Source: Nymphaea colorata
Taxonomy: Eukaryota > Streptophyta > Magnoliopsida > Nymphaeales > Nymphaeaceae
DNA: 64,000 bases
Direction: 5' to 3'
Assembly (NCBI RefSeq): GCF_008831285.2
Contig: NC_045138.2
Coordinates: forward strand, 28,429,934 to 28,493,933
Position 1 is the stretch's first letter. Every line of letters begins with the position of its first letter. The position numbers were made by a program, and so were the translations under genes. The notes beneath the pieces were generated by a model. The model was not told where the DNA came from and made no database searches. It was given only the letters and a program-made list of their open reading frames with translations. Positions 32,890 through 45,299 of the stretch are shown piece by piece.

Positions 32890-35739
32890 TTGCGAATTAC
32901 CCTAGAAGATGGGTACAGCCCTAAAAGGGGAGAGACTAGCTTTCATCAGTTGGAGGGCCTCACTTAGGTAGCTCCTTTTCATTTATTTAATCAACAACAC
33001 TGCTTTTTTCTTGCTTCAGCTCAGATGCCATTCTTTCGTAGCTTTTTTATTTGCACAATGCTTTCCTTTATTTTGGGTAAGCAAGAGAGATCCACCGTCC
33101 GTCCAACCGAGAGCCGATGCTCCCAACTAACCCCTTGTCTTCCTAATACTTTATTTTATTTAGTTTTGGAGTGCAGCATATCAATCAACTCCTACTTTAT
33201 TGAAGTTGTACAACCATGTACGATGCATTGCACCCAGTTTGCAGAATCAAAATGTCACGCAATTAAAATTTCAAGTTCCAGGGTGGGTGAGAGAGCGAAA
33301 GGCATAAAAAACAAAAAAGTGAACATTGGTTGAGTTAATTCCTCTTGAGAACTATACGTTGTCGTGTGTGGTATGTTGCTCAATGGTTAAAAATTGAAAA
33401 TTTGTCACTATAAGTATCATTGTTCGACTGGTTGATGAAAGGACCATGAAATACTACTACATCGTAAACTGTCACCAATGCTCATGCAATGCTGTTTGTT
33501 ATTGACAGATTTTTAATTTTTTATCCATCTCAACTATGCAGTGTCACGCATCATATAGAGGTCATGTCATTGGGAGGTCATGTCACTGGTTTTTCAAAGT
33601 CATTCAGCCATCTATTGTCCTTTTAAAGTGGATTGATTACTGAAAAAAACTATCTGGTTAAGATCTCTGAATCAAAGTTAAACGTGGTTAGATCAGGTAG
33701 ATGTGTGTAGAATGATGAAGAGATGAGCTTTTCCTATGTATATGCGAAGAGCCTAGATAGCTAGGTTGGTATGTATGGGCGACATGTAGAGGAAATGTGG
33801 TTGTCCATACATGGTCAATTGCAAGCCGCGTAACTGTGACTGACAACGAAGCAACCCACATCACTTCACCCTCATTAACGTGAGAAACGTGCATAACCAG
33901 AGGAAAACGAAGGAAATTATATCAACTCTTGAAAAAAAATCATATTATTTATTTTGTTTTGGAGGTAGCGCCGACCACTATATTCACAGCGGGTCAAAAG
34001 TGCAAGTTCTTCTTTTAGAAAATGAGTTTCTTTATTATCACTTTTAACATTTTGTGCATCTGAATTGGAAAACCGAATCCCTACTATTTAATCTGTCACG
34101 TTTGAGTGACCTGTATGAGGGGGCAGGAAAATAATTGCATGCAACGTCCGCTTGGTGCAATATTGTGTTCTCAAAGGACGAGAATTTCTTGTGGAAAAAA
34201 ATTAATGGAGTCCTCGATTGATTAAAACAGACAATTTTCTCCCGGCGAATTGTTAAATTACAAGAAGCGAAAAATTCTATGATACCTGATCAAACACACC
34301 CATTAAATTTACATATACATATATTTGTACAAAATTTTGTAAAGTTGGCTGCTTTATATGTGGCACTTATATATACATCCATGTAAATTCGATTTGGGGA
34401 TCCAAATACAATTGATCAATGCCTTGATTAGTTTACTTTGTTGGTAGAGATCCAGTCTTAGATCTGTTCGTTTTATTGATCTAAGATATGTTGAAGGCCC
34501 AAGTCCAAGGGTTGATCGACACATGTTTTCTTAAAACAACATGATTGTAGTAATTAATTTGAATGACGGCAATATCACTAATGTGAAGGATACTTTAAAG
34601 GATAACTTTACAAGGATATCTAATTAATAATAGTGATGGAAATTTGTCTGGTGACGTAGTAGTATTATGTTTTGATGTATGGACAGAATAAGTTCATACG
34701 TATTTCAAAGCATGTAATTGGAAATTTTACTGAGTTACCACAAAACTAGATTAGGACATGACATTTATGTTTAGTATTTAAAATACAAAATGGATAAGCT
34801 TAGTTAGGTCCAGTGACATGACGCATCTTTTCATTCCTAAACTGCTGAGATTCTGCTAAATTCTTCACCTATTGAAGCGGAATCATATAGTCCAAAGGAT
34901 GGCCTTGTCTTAAGCAAATGTATATAACCGTTAGATTAATTTTCTCACACTTGCCTTTGATTTAGATAAGGAGCTAGAGCGCCAGATTTCAGTCTTTCAG
35001 TTGTGATCGTAACCTATTGTTTTGGACCAGTTTAAGTTATGACATCGGGATTTCTTAGCATCATGAGAATGGAAGATACATACGAGGCTTATACTTCTCA
35101 ACGTTGAGGAGCTGAGGACATCGGAGAGTCAACAAATGCTTGACCATACGATGCATGTGGAAAATAACCAGCCAAGGAGATTGTGTGGTAAATAGCTATT
35201 GATCTTGTCCTTCTTCATATGGACAAGTGTCCAAATAAAATTCGATGAGATACGTGTGGCCACTGAATGAACGGTACAAAATGGAAGAACATGGTTTAAC
35301 AAGTGTTCTCTTAACTGTGCGTGCCGGACCATTCTGCCCACGCCGGCGACCGTCGCCACTTGTCTTCAGCAAAACGAAGAAAATACAGACAAAAATGACA
35401 ACCCACCTTAAATGGCGTTGGGTTTCTCCTCAGGCTTCGACGACGCCACCGTCAGCCATTGTTGGCGATGGCCACCGTCTTCTTTTCTTAAATGTGCCTG
35501 TCGCCGGAGAAGGTTGCTGGACGCAAGAAGGAGCTAGCGGGGTGTTGTAGCGGAGAAGAAAGAAAGGAGCTGAAAAATTTACCTTGCTTAACATAGTGGT
35601 TAGGTGAAATTTAACTTGGAGTACTGCGGAATTCACGTGAACGTAACATGTGGTTATATTCTTTTGAATTTAATGCAACAAACGACACACAACGATATTT
35701 CCTCCTCATCAATGTTTCTGCAGACCCGAACCGCTGTTG
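32890..35739. other. Intergenic downstream of TYDC
   Basis: AT-rich apart from a GC-rich island at 35320-35560 that has short open frames on both strands and no recognised domain. No gene supported. Confidence 0.4.
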
Positions 35740-37269
35740 TCAAACACACTCCCATCCATCGAGCAGATTGCTTGCATACTCCTGTATCACCTTCCATGCT
35801 TGGAAGACATGGCAGTCCTCAGTAAGGCTTGCACCGACGGCAAACCTGATCATGTAAGTCCCACCCACCATTGCATGAGTCATGTAGATGCGGCCCGAGG
35901 AGTTCACGGCCTCTAGCAACTGCTGGTTAAGCTTGGCAGCGCATCCCTCCTCTGCTCCAGCAGGCACCGGTGCGGGCAGCAGGAGCCGGAAACACACCAT
36001 GGCAAACTTCCTGGGCACCACAACCTCGAACCTCTTGTCCATGGCCACAAGAATCTCAAATTGCTTAGCCATCCTAACATGGCTCCTTATGAAGTTTCTT
36101 ATCTTGGTCACACCATAGCTGCGTAGGACCAGCCACAGCTTCAGCGCCCTAAACCTGCGACTTAGGGCAATCTGCCAGTCCTTATAGTCAATGACTTTCT
36201 TCGACTCAGTTGCCTTGTTCCACAAGTACTCTGGGTTAGTAGACAAGGACTCCACAAGAGCACCATGGTTCCTCACCCACAGGCAGCAACAATCCAAGTT
36301 GGTGAAGAACCATTTGTGTGCATTCATGCTAAATGAGTCCACATCTTCCACCCCGTCTATGAAGTGCCGGAATTCCGGGCACACACAGGCACTCCCTGCG
36401 TAAGCTGCATCAACATGCACCCACACCCCGAACTCCTTAGCCACCTGAGTTAGCGGTTTGACGGGGTCAACCGCCGTGGATGATGTAGTCCCTACCGTAG
36501 CACACAAGAACAATGGCACAAGACCAGACTTTGTGTCCTCAGCCATTGCATGCCGGACTGATTCCGGCGACAAACCGAAGTTTGTTGCCCTCGATGTGGC
36601 CACAGCCCTAAAGTTGACGATACCGGCAATTTGACAAGCCTTTTTTAAGGCACAATGGGTTTGGTCGGAGCCATAGACCACCAGCTTACCTATGTTGTGC
36701 TTCCCAACTTGCTCAAGTGCCCTGTCCCTGGCTGCAACCAAGGTACACAGGATCACCTCACAAGTTGTTCCTTGGAGCACACCTCCTCCTCCAGTAGTGT
36801 CGTTGCCGGAAAACAGGAAAGAATCCGGCAAACTGAGCATCCTGCCGAGCCAGTCCATGACTATGGACTCAAGCTCGGTGGCAGCTGGCGACGACATCCA
36901 GTTGAACCCAACTACATTGAAGCCAATGCTTAGCATTTCGCCTATGAACCCCGCTGTGCTCCCACTAGAGGGAAAGTAAGCAAAGTAATTAGGACTCTGC
37001 CAATGAGTTATCCCCGGGATGATATCCTTAACCACGTCTTTAAGTATGGTATCGATTGACTCGGGGTTGTCAGGGGCCGAGCCAGGCAAGCATTTGCGGA
37101 GGTAACCTGGTTCAACTTGACTGAGAACTGGGTATTTGGCAACATCCCGGTAGTAGTCAGCCAAAAAATCAACCACAAGGTGCGCTTGCTTTCTAAACTC
37201 CTCAGGGTCTATGAGCTTGTTTGATACAAATTGGCTTTGAAGCGGGTCTTCTAATTGGTAGCTCCCCAT
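35740..37269 (-). CDS. TYDC: Tyrosine/DOPA decarboxylase, intact
   Basis: PLP-dependent group II aromatic amino acid decarboxylase making tyramine or dopamine in the cytosol, the entry to tyramine conjugates and benzylisoquinoline alkaloids. It is one exon of 509 residues, the usual length. I chose the ATG at 37269 ([11 protein letters not shown]) because the frame further upstream opens only with TTG, and relics A and C start at the same place. PLP lysine K319 lies in [16 protein letters not shown]. The catalytic-loop residue is Y348 ([10 protein letters not shown]); family work links Tyr here to decarboxylation and Phe to aldehyde synthesis. S370 ([10 protein letters not shown]) fits phenolic substrates, while Gly is found in tryptophan decarboxylases. 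[10 protein letters not shown] carries the cofactor-binding Asp. No stops or frameshifts. Four broken relatives lie in this window. Activity is inferred, not shown. Confidence 0.95.
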   Translation of the reverse strand: MGSYQLEDPLQSQFVSNKLIDPEEFRKQAHLVVDFLADYYRDVAKYPVLSQVEPGYLRKCLPGSAPDNPESIDTILKDVVKDIIPGITHWQSPNYFAYFPSSGSTAGFIGEMLSIGFNVVGFNWMSSPAATELESIVMDWLGRMLSLPDSFLFSGNDTTGGGGVLQGTTCEVILCTLVAARDRALEQVGKHNIGKLVVYGSDQTHCALKKACQIAGIVNFRAVATSRATNFGLSPESVRHAMAEDTKSGLVPLFLCATVGTTSSTAVDPVKPLTQVAKEFGVWVHVDAAYAGSACVCPEFRHFIDGVEDVDSFSMNAHKWFFTNLDCCCLWVRNHGALVESLSTNPEYLWNKATESKKVIDYKDWQIALSRRFRALKLWLVLRSYGVTKIRNFIRSHVRMAKQFEILVAMDKRFEVVVPRKFAMVCFRLLLPAPVPAGAEEGCAAKLNQQLLEAVNSSGRIYMTHAMVGGTYMIRFAVGASLTEDCHVFQAWKVIQEYASNLLDGWECV

Positions 37270-37860
37270 TTGGAAACAGTAGTAGGAGATGGGTGGTTTC
37301 CTAGACAGCGGGAGAAGACGACGGTATTGCAGCAACGATGCAATGCGTTGGTCGAAGGGCTTGGTGTTTATTTGAGGAGCTAGCTAGGTGGGTTTATATA
37401 GAACCATAAAAAAAGGGTGGTCGTGACCGATGAACGATCTCCTCCTCATCATGGAAAACGTATAATAGCGTGATCAGGGAAATTTAGAATTAGATAAACT
37501 CTTAGCTACAAGAGACATATTATTCATCATATTTGGGAGGAATCACCAACGATTCAAGGAAACATATTATTTATCTTATTTCTTGGGGAAGAACCCACTT
37601 ACATGCCATTTAAGCTCTTGATGAACCATATTCTTTATCTTTGTTTGGAGGTGGCAACAACTAGTCAAGTAGAAAACGACTCGTTGGAATGGAAGACGGT
37701 AGATGCAATTTCATGTTTGTAGCGAGACATTTTTTTCGTTTTTTTTCCTATTTTGTCTTTATGGGAAGTTGTTTTAAATACCCAGGGGCCTATCCTAAAA
37801 GCATATCTTTTTCCTCTTCTACTGAAAAAAATGATGTATTCTTCAATTGCTCAATCAGTT
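37270..37860 (-). promoter_or_regulatory. TYDC 5' leader and upstream region shared with relic C
   Basis: This stretch matches 55238-55820 closely, for example CCTCATCATGGAAAACG, AACATATTATTCATCATATT and GAAGACGGTAGATGCAATTT. The copies part at about 37862, where copia 3a sequence begins. Promoter and leader were therefore duplicated together with the coding region. Confidence 0.7.
37394..37400 (-). promoter_or_regulatory. TATA box of TYDC
   Basis: Minus strand reads TATATAAACC about 125 bp upstream of the TYDC ATG. The same box is kept at 55372-55378 upstream of relic C, which supports it as the ancestral promoter. Confidence 0.65.
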
Positions 37861-37861
37861 T

Positions 37862-39477
37862 TAACAGACCGAATTCATTCCATTGACTAATACCTAACCC
37901 TTGAACATCTCTCACCAACCTACAGGAACTATGTCCTCAATACCTACCTACACACCGAACCAAAAAACTTTGAAGAAGCCATCAAACATGTTCATTGGAA
38001 GGAAGCTATGAAAGAAGAATTGCATGCTCTAGAGAAAAATCAAACTTGGGATTTGGTGCCACTACCCAAGGGAAAGAAATTACTTGGCTGCAAGTGTATA
38101 TACAAGATCAAATACAAAAGTGATGGAACTATTGAGCGGTTCAAGGCGCGACTCGTTGCAAAGGGGTTCACTCAAACCAAAGGAATTGACTTTGCTCCAG
38201 TTGCTAAAATGTATACTATCAGAACTTTGTTGTCAATTGTAGCAAATAAAATCTGGAACTTGATGCAACTAGATGTGAAAAATGTCTTCCTCAACAGAGA
38301 GCTTACTGAGGAAGTGTAAATGGAAATTCCTTCCGGTGTAAGCAGTAAGAGTGGCTATGCATACAAACTAAAAAAGCATTTTATGGTCTCAAGCAATCTC
38401 CTTGAGCATAGTTTGCTCGCCTTAGTGATGCTTTTGTTTAATGTGGTTTTAAACGAAGTTCAACATATTACACCATATTTACTCGTATTCATGAATCTAA
38501 AATTACTATCCTACTGCTATATGTTGATGACATTATATTGACAGGTGATGATGACATTTTTATGTTTCGCGTGAAGACATTTCTTGACAAGCAGTCTGAG
38601 ATCAAGGATCTATGAGTCTTGCGACACTTCTTAGCGATTGAAGTTGCACACTCAGATAAAGGTATTTTCATATGTCAGAAAAAATATACTCTAGATCTAC
38701 TTAAGGAGACAGGTAACATTGGAGCAAAAGCCGTCAACATACTTCTTGAAATGAATTGCAATTGAGAACTGATGAGGGCGACCTTGTCGAGAATGTCTAA
38801 AGTTTTCAAAAACTTGTTGGGAAACATATTTATCTTAGTGCCACCAGACCAGACATCATGTATGCTATGAGTCTTATAAGCCAATTCATGCACAAGCCCA
38901 TGTCTTCACACGTCGATGCTGCTCATAGAATCCTTCGGTATCTTAAAGGAACTCTCGAAAAAGGAGTCTTAATGAAGCGAGGTCAGACAGTAGATGTCAT
39001 TAGATATTGTGATGCTGATTATGCAGGAGACCCAAACGATAGGAGATCAACCTTTGGATACTGCATCCTTGTTGGAGGTAATAGTGTGACATGGAAGAGT
39101 AAAAAACAATTAATGGTTGTCAGTTTAAGTGCAGAAGCTGTATACAGAGGCAAGGCAGGATGCACAATGAATTGATATGGATCAAAGCATTACTAACAGA
39201 TATGAGTATTGAAACTAATGGACCCATGAACTTAATGTGTGACAACATGCTCGCTATCTACATTGGAACCAATCTGGTGTTTTAAGAACGAACCAAGCAC
39301 ATAGAAGTCGACTGCCATTTCATATGGGAGAAGATCCAAGATAATACCATTCAAACAATTCATGAGAAAAGTGACAAGTAATTGGCCAATATATTTACCA
39401 AAAGTTTGGCAAAGGAAAAACATCATACTATAATTCACAAGTTGGGACAGATAGACATCTATGCACCAACTTGAGGG
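37862..39477 (+). mobile_element. Copia element 3a, 5'-truncated (RT and RNase H only)
   Basis: Starts abruptly at about 37862 inside the TYDC upstream region and holds the 3' half of a copia polyprotein. RT is represented by TWDLVPLPKGKKLLGCK, ERFKARLVAKGFTQTKGIDF and LMQLDVKNVFLN, followed by a damaged YVDD region; RNase H by HRILRYLKGTLEKGVL and YCDADYAGDPNDRRST. Several stops. It matches element 3b closely (NYVLNTYLHT in both) but keeps the RT that 3b lost. Confidence 0.88.
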
Positions 39478-39830
39478 GCAGAACCAACGAAGACCTCTCT
39501 TGGTAAATCTATCAGATAGGCAACAAATCTGAATATCGAGATTAATGGGATAGATTGTAATCGCAAGTTTTTCTCGATAGGATTAGTTTCTATCTCGAGT
39601 TTCTCTCGATAGCTAAGGAATTGTTGTCCTTATCCCATGTCTGTCCGCTGCCTATATAAAGAAAAGCACGTAACAAAGCATCGACGTAAGACAGACCAGA
39701 GTAGTTTAATGAAGTTCGTTCCCCTTTCTTCATGGATTTAGGCAGTAATGCCGAACCACGTAATCTTGTGCCTCTCTGTGTCTCTTTAAACTCTTGTTAC
39801 TCTGATTTTTCCACTCCAAAATTCTAAACA
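39478..39830 (+). repeat. LTR between copia 3a and 3b (start trimmed)
   Basis: Matches the LTR at 43760-44140 to its CTAAACA end but lacks about the first 20 bp (TGTTCTCTTATTAAGG is absent) and part of the polypurine tract. It serves as the 3' LTR of 3a and the 5' LTR of 3b. Many substitutions separate the two LTRs. Confidence 0.85.
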
Positions 39831-42800
39831 TGGTATCAAAGCACCAGGTTCAAGAGGCCATCTCCTCACCGTAAACAAAGATAAGCATCTGCTGGTGTTT
39901 AAATCTGTCCCGGTCTTCTTGCCCTTTGTCACCACAACACTGCCAGATCAGTCAGTCTTTCGTCTGAGGCAGCATATTAAGACAGCCAACGGTTAGAAGA
40001 AAGATCAATATAGAGCCACCAATGGCGATGGCAAGAATCACAACAATGTTGAGTTTTCTTTTGTTGCTCTTCTCAGCTATGGGAGGAGGAGTGTTCGGAG
40101 CACATTGAAGTAGGGGCTCACCGCATTGAGATAGTCATTTCCTTTACGTCTGTAGCAGAGGCCATCTCCCTAGCGCTGGAAGCGGCATCTCCCTTGTGTT
40201 GACATCCTCACCATATCAGAAAGGAACATCTGCCAGCCATCTCCCTCCCGTCGCTAGTTGCAGACGCAGCCGATGGAAGAGGAAGACAGTCGGCCAAACC
40301 CTAGTTAAGCAGAGATCTAACAAGAAGAGCAGGTGTGAGTTCTATCAACTGTTCTTTTCTTTAACTATGGCAACAACGCACCAAGAAGGAAGCATATGTA
40401 ATTTAAGAGTGGATCATTTGATCAAGGCAACAACACTCTAAAGATTACCTCACAACCTCTCACACGTCCAAACTATCTAAGTTGGGCAAAGGCGACCAGA
40501 CTATTTCTAAGCAATCGTTCAAAGGTGGGCTACATCAATGGTGACATAAAGCCACCAGAAAAGAATGATCCAAAATATTGTGAGTGGGAGAGTGAAAATG
40601 GCATGCTTATGTCATGGCTCATTTCCAAGGATTCATCTGTTACTAATCTTCTTCTCTATGTGGAAACCACAAAGGACATTTGGGACAACTTGAAAGAAAT
40701 GTTTGGTGAGCAGAACAATCGCTCGTGGTTATGAAATTCAAAATGAGATCACACAACTCACCATCAGAGATGAAGCTATTACTCTCTACCTCGGTCAAGT
40801 GCGCAGCCTATATGATGAATTACTTTAGTACCGCCCAGATACTTCTGATCCAGAAGTATATAAAAAAAGATTTGATGAAGACAAGATCTTTAAGGTTTTG
40901 ACAGGCCTCAGAAGAGAGTATGAGAATCTACGCAGCCAAGTACTTAATTCCAATCCCCTGCCATCTTTTAATAGTGTGCGCCAAATGGTACAACGAGAAG
41001 CGGCTCGAAGGAAAGCCATGAATGTCCCTCCAAAACTCGACGCCAATGACGACAACAGTGAGAAGATGTATGTTATACAAAAAGCGACAACAAACAAAGC
41101 AACTTCAAATCAAGTGCTGAGAGCTTTAATGGCCAAAGGACTCGATCACGTCTAAAATGCACCCACTGCAAGAAAACCAGGCATACTTGGGAAAGCTGCC
41201 GGGAGCTGGTTGGACATCCTTGTCGAGAAAAAACTTCAAGGCCACCAGATCTTGCGAACTTTGTGACTAAAGATGACCTTGAGAAAATTTTTAGAAATTT
41301 GCAAAGACTACCAACCTCATTACATCTCAACCTATCGGGAACTTGAGTGAAGGTAAGAACTTTACTTTAATGACAGTTTCTAAATGTTCACCTTGGGTGA
41401 TTGATTCTGGAGTCACCGATCATGTAATCGGTGACCCAACAAACTTAGATGACATAGACAAAGGACAAAAACATCATATTTTTACTGTTGACGGGAGACC
41501 GATTGGTGTTGATGACTTTGAAAAAATTAGTTTTTTTGACAAAAGAATCAAGTCTACTGTCTTATATGTTTCAAAAATAAGTATCAGCATAATATTTGTT
41601 AACAAGTTAACCAAATCTCATGATTGCTTGGTCATTTTCTCATCAAAGGAGGTGATTTTTCTGGAACAGGGCACGAAGAATGTGATTGGTAGAGGTCGAG
41701 AACATGGTGGTCTATATATCATAGATTCATGCGACGTCAGTCTTCTCACTAGCATAAAAAATTTGAACGAGTCAAACTACAAGAAGTGACCCGCCCGTCT
41801 TGGACACATATTAGCAGTTTGCAGCAGCTTGTTCCCAACTTGTCACTGAAAATTGGGCTTGTGATGCTTGTGAATTTGCAGAATTTAAAAGGTTACCGTT
41901 CCACACTTCTAGTGAAAGGTCCTCCAATTTTTTTGATCTTGTTTTCTCTGATGTTTGGGGACCTACTCCTGAGGCCTATTATTTAGCATTCAAGTATTAT
42001 GTTTCCATCATTGATGATAAATCTAGAATGATATGGATATACTTTCTTGAGAATAAAAGTGAGGTTCCTAAGGTATTTGAAGAATATTATAGCATGATTT
42101 TAACTCAGTACAACATGAAAATTAAAATACTTCGATCTGACAATGGTGGGGAGTATGTCAATGACACTCTAAAGTCATTCTTGGCAAAGAAAGACATTAA
42201 ACCTCAGTACACCTGCTTAGGGATGCCTCAGCAAAATGGCATTGCTGAAAGAAAAAACCATCAATTACTTAATATTGCTCATGCTCTTATAATGCATGTG
42301 AATGTTCTTGCTTATTTATGGACTGATGCTATTGCCACCGCATATTACTTGTCTAATAGAATTCCAAATTCTAGTATAAACTATGAAATCCCTATTCAGT
42401 TTTTTCTTGATAGAATGTGCAATGTTCAACATCCAAAAGTTTTTGGTTGCAAATGTTATGTGCATATTCAAGACAATCTTAGAAACAAATTTGAGAAACG
42501 TGCTGTTAAGTGCGTTTTTTAGGGATATTCTAACAAAAAGAGAGACTATAAATGCTATAATCCTATGACTGTAAAACTTTTTGTCACTCATGATGTTAAA
42601 TTTTTTGAGCATGAACCATTCTTTGAGACACCAAATTAGGGGGAGAAAACTAATAATAGCTCCATGTACTCCTCAAATTTTACCACTGAACCTGTGCGAC
42701 CCATCATAGACCCTTTCCTCGAACCAAAAATACCTACTACTCATGATAGTACTTCCAACTCACCTATTGAAGATCCTCAACCTATTACTAACCTTGTCAC

Positions 42801-44140
42801 CCTCGAAGAACCTATCACTTTACCTCAAGACATACTCCTAGAAAACCAACATGTGCGTCGATCATCCCGCCTAACAAGACCACCTACAAAACTCAGTGAT
42901 TATTATACCTACCTTTCTACAGACCGAATCTATTCCATTGACCAATACCTAACACGTGAACATCTCTCACCAACCTATAGAAACTATGTCCTCAATACTT
43001 ATCTCCACACCAAACCAAAAAACTTTGAAGAAGCCATCAAACATGTTTGGTAGAAGGAAGCTATGAAAGAAGAACTGATGCTCTAGAGAAAAATCAGACT
43101 TGGGATTTGTGCCTCTTCCCAAGGGAAAGAAATTAGTTGGATATACAAGATCAAATACAAAAGTCATACAAACCTAGGTCTTCACACGTCGATGCTGCTC
43201 ATAGAATCCTTCAGTATCTTAAAGGAACTCTCGAAAAAGGAGTTTTAATGAAGTGATGTCAGATATTAGACGTCATTGAATATTGTGGTGTTGACTAGGC
43301 AGGCGACCCAAATGATAGGATATCAACCTCTGGATACTGCACTCTTGTTGGAGGTAATCTTGTCACATGGAAGAGTAAAAAACAATCAGTGGTTGCCAGG
43401 TCAAGCGCAGAAGCTGAATACAAAGCCATGGCAGCATGCACATGTGAACTTACATGGATCAAAGCCTTACTAGCGGATATGAATATTGAAACTAATATAC
43501 CCATGAACTTGATGTGTAACAGCATGGCCGCTATCTATCTTGGAGCTAATCTGGTGTTTCATGAACGAACTAAGCACATAGAAGTCGATTGCCATTTGAT
43601 ACGAGAGAAGATTCAAGATAACACCATTCAAACAATTTATGTTAAAAGCGACAAACAATTGATTGATATATTTACCAGAAGTTTGGAAAGGAAAAACATC
43701 AAACTATAATTCACAAGTTGGGCCAGATAGACATATGTGCACCAACTTGAGGGGAAGATTGTTCTCTTATTAAGGAAGGAGGCGGAACCAACGAAGATCT
43801 CTCTTGGTAAATCTATCAGATAGGCAACAAAACTGAATATCGAGATTAATGGGATAGATTGTAATCTCATGTTTTTCTCGATAGGATTAGTTGCTATCTC
43901 AAGTTTCTCTCGATGGCTAAGGAATTGTCATCCTCATCCCATGTTTATCCCCTGCCTATATAAATAAGAGCATGTAACAAAGCATCAATGTAACACAAAC
44001 TAGAGCAGTTTAGTGAAGTTCCTTCCCCCTTCTTCGTGGATGTAGGTAGTAATGTCGAACCACAACCACGTAATCTTGTGCCTCTCTCTGTCTCTTTAAA
44101 CTCTTGTTACTCTGATTTTTCCACTCCAAAATTCTAAACA
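39831..44140 (+). mobile_element. Copia element 3b, RT mostly deleted
   Basis: The primer site TGGTATCAAAGCACC follows the LTR. Gag is at 40370-41330 with a zinc knuckle CTHCKKTRHTWESC (41157-41200), protease with WVIDSGVTDHVIG at 41395, integrase at 41930-42520 (LRSDNGGEYVND, MPQQNGIAERKNHQL) and RNase H at 43200-43700 (VARSSAEAEYKAMAACTCEL, RTKHIEVDCHL). Between 43160 and 43170 the frame jumps from the first RT segment (YKIKYKS) straight to the RNase H side. About 0.7 kb that is present in 3a is gone, including the YVDD site. The 3' LTR is 43760-44140. Not autonomous. Confidence 0.9.
43760..44140 (+). repeat. 3' LTR of copia element 3b
   Basis: 381 bp, TGTTCTCTTATTAAGG to TTCTAAACA, preceded by the polypurine stretch TTGAGGGGAAGA. 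No matching target duplication can be found because the left end of 3a is lost. Confidence 0.88.
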
Positions 44141-44185
44141 ACACACACTGCTAGCTTCTACTTGTTACTTTCCCTCTGTTGTTTC

Positions 44186-44642
44186 TGTAACACCCCAGAT
44201 GTTTAGTCCCGCATCGAAGATTGTGAAGGATCTTCAAGGGCTTATAAAGGGAGGCTTTAATGAGATGATTGTCCTGGTTCCTACCCTTTTTAGGATTGGA
44301 ACCGAAATTGCTAGGGGGCGGGTTGGGATCCGTCGAACCAGGGGCCCGAGCCCGGGAGTGGGTCGGGTTGTTATAATGGTATCAGAGCAGTTTCAACACT
44401 CGGACCTAGGGTCCCACACGCACGGACGCGTGTGCCTTAAGGGGGGTGGATTGTAACACCCCAGATGTTTAGTCCCGTATCGAAGATTGTGAAGGATCTT
44501 TAAGGGCTTATAAAGGGAGGCTTTAATGAGATGATTGTCCTGGTTCCTAGCCTTTTTAGGATTGGAACCGAAATCGCTAGGGGGCGGGTTGGGATCCGTC
44601 GAACCAGGGGCCCGAGCCCGGGAGTGGGTCGGGTTGTTATAA
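44186..44642 (+). mobile_element. TRIM (terminal-repeat retrotransposon in miniature)
   Basis: Two 191-bp LTRs (44186-44376 and 44452-44642), starting TGTAACACCCCAGATG and ending GTTGTTATAA, flank only 75 bp. The inner part has the primer site TGGTATCAGAGC and the polypurine tract AAGGGGGGTGGA. It has no coding capacity. TTGTTTC lies directly on both outer sides, which fits a target duplication. About four differences separate the LTRs (for example CCCGCATCG/CCCGTATCG), so it is fairly young. No 5S rRNA block is visible, so it is not a Cassandra. Confidence 0.93.
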
Positions 44643-44699
44643 TTGTTTCTCTATTGACACCTGTTTTTCTCCTGAACTAAAAAGGCAATGGATATTAAA

Positions 44700-45290
44700 C
44701 CCGCCTAACACATGAATAAGCCTTTATGTGATCTAGCTGATTGCTCCCTAACCAGCTTGACATCTTCTATCTTAAAGAGTGGTTTGTGGTTTGGCAGCAG
44801 GAATACTTTGTGAATGTCTTATAAATTTGTCCTAAAAGTTAGAATATATTTATGAGATTATAAAATTGTGTGTGTATGCACTTGCCAAACATATAGTCAT
44901 TTTTTTCTTAAAAATAAGCTGGTATTACAAGATTCAAATTAAGAAATGACATCTGATCGAATTTAGATTTAATTCAGATGTACATAAATATCCTCTCAGA
45001 TTCAGAATTGGATTGGATTTAGTTTTAAATAAATATTTTGTATAAAATTGGCGAGTTTGGTTCAAAATTCAGTCCAATTCAGATTATAAAATCAGATTTC
45101 ATATTCAGATTCTAATATGACCCTTCTTGGTTCTTATTCGAGGAACATCTGAAAAAATGGATATGGTTAAAGGCATATTTGATTTTAATTTGATCTGTTG
45201 ATATCCTTATCCACAAGCTGATCTGATATATAGCAGGCTTTAGCTTCACCGGTAATTTAATGCCAAACTTCTAAACAAAAAATTGGTTGC
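44700..45290 (+). repeat. Duplicated block A (copy 1)
   Basis: Matches 58190-58715 in the same orientation, for example GAAATGACATCTGATCGAAT, CAGATTCTAATATGAC and GGCAGGCTTTAGCTTC-like text. Non-coding and diverged by substitutions and indels. Confidence 0.8.
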
Positions 45291-45299
45291 CAATTTCAC

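Noticed and set aside
35888-36979. Plus-strand frames opposite TYDC
   Set aside because: Antisense shadows of a strongly conserved coding sequence; similar shadows lie opposite relic C.
14985-37269. MATE plus TYDC as an alkaloid gene cluster
   Set aside because: They lie 19 kb apart across two retrotransposons, the MATE is frameshifted and no other pathway gene is present. Proximity alone is not evidence.
37270-37335. TYDC start 22 codons upstream
   Set aside because: The upstream codon is TTG, and the relics share the ATG at 37269.
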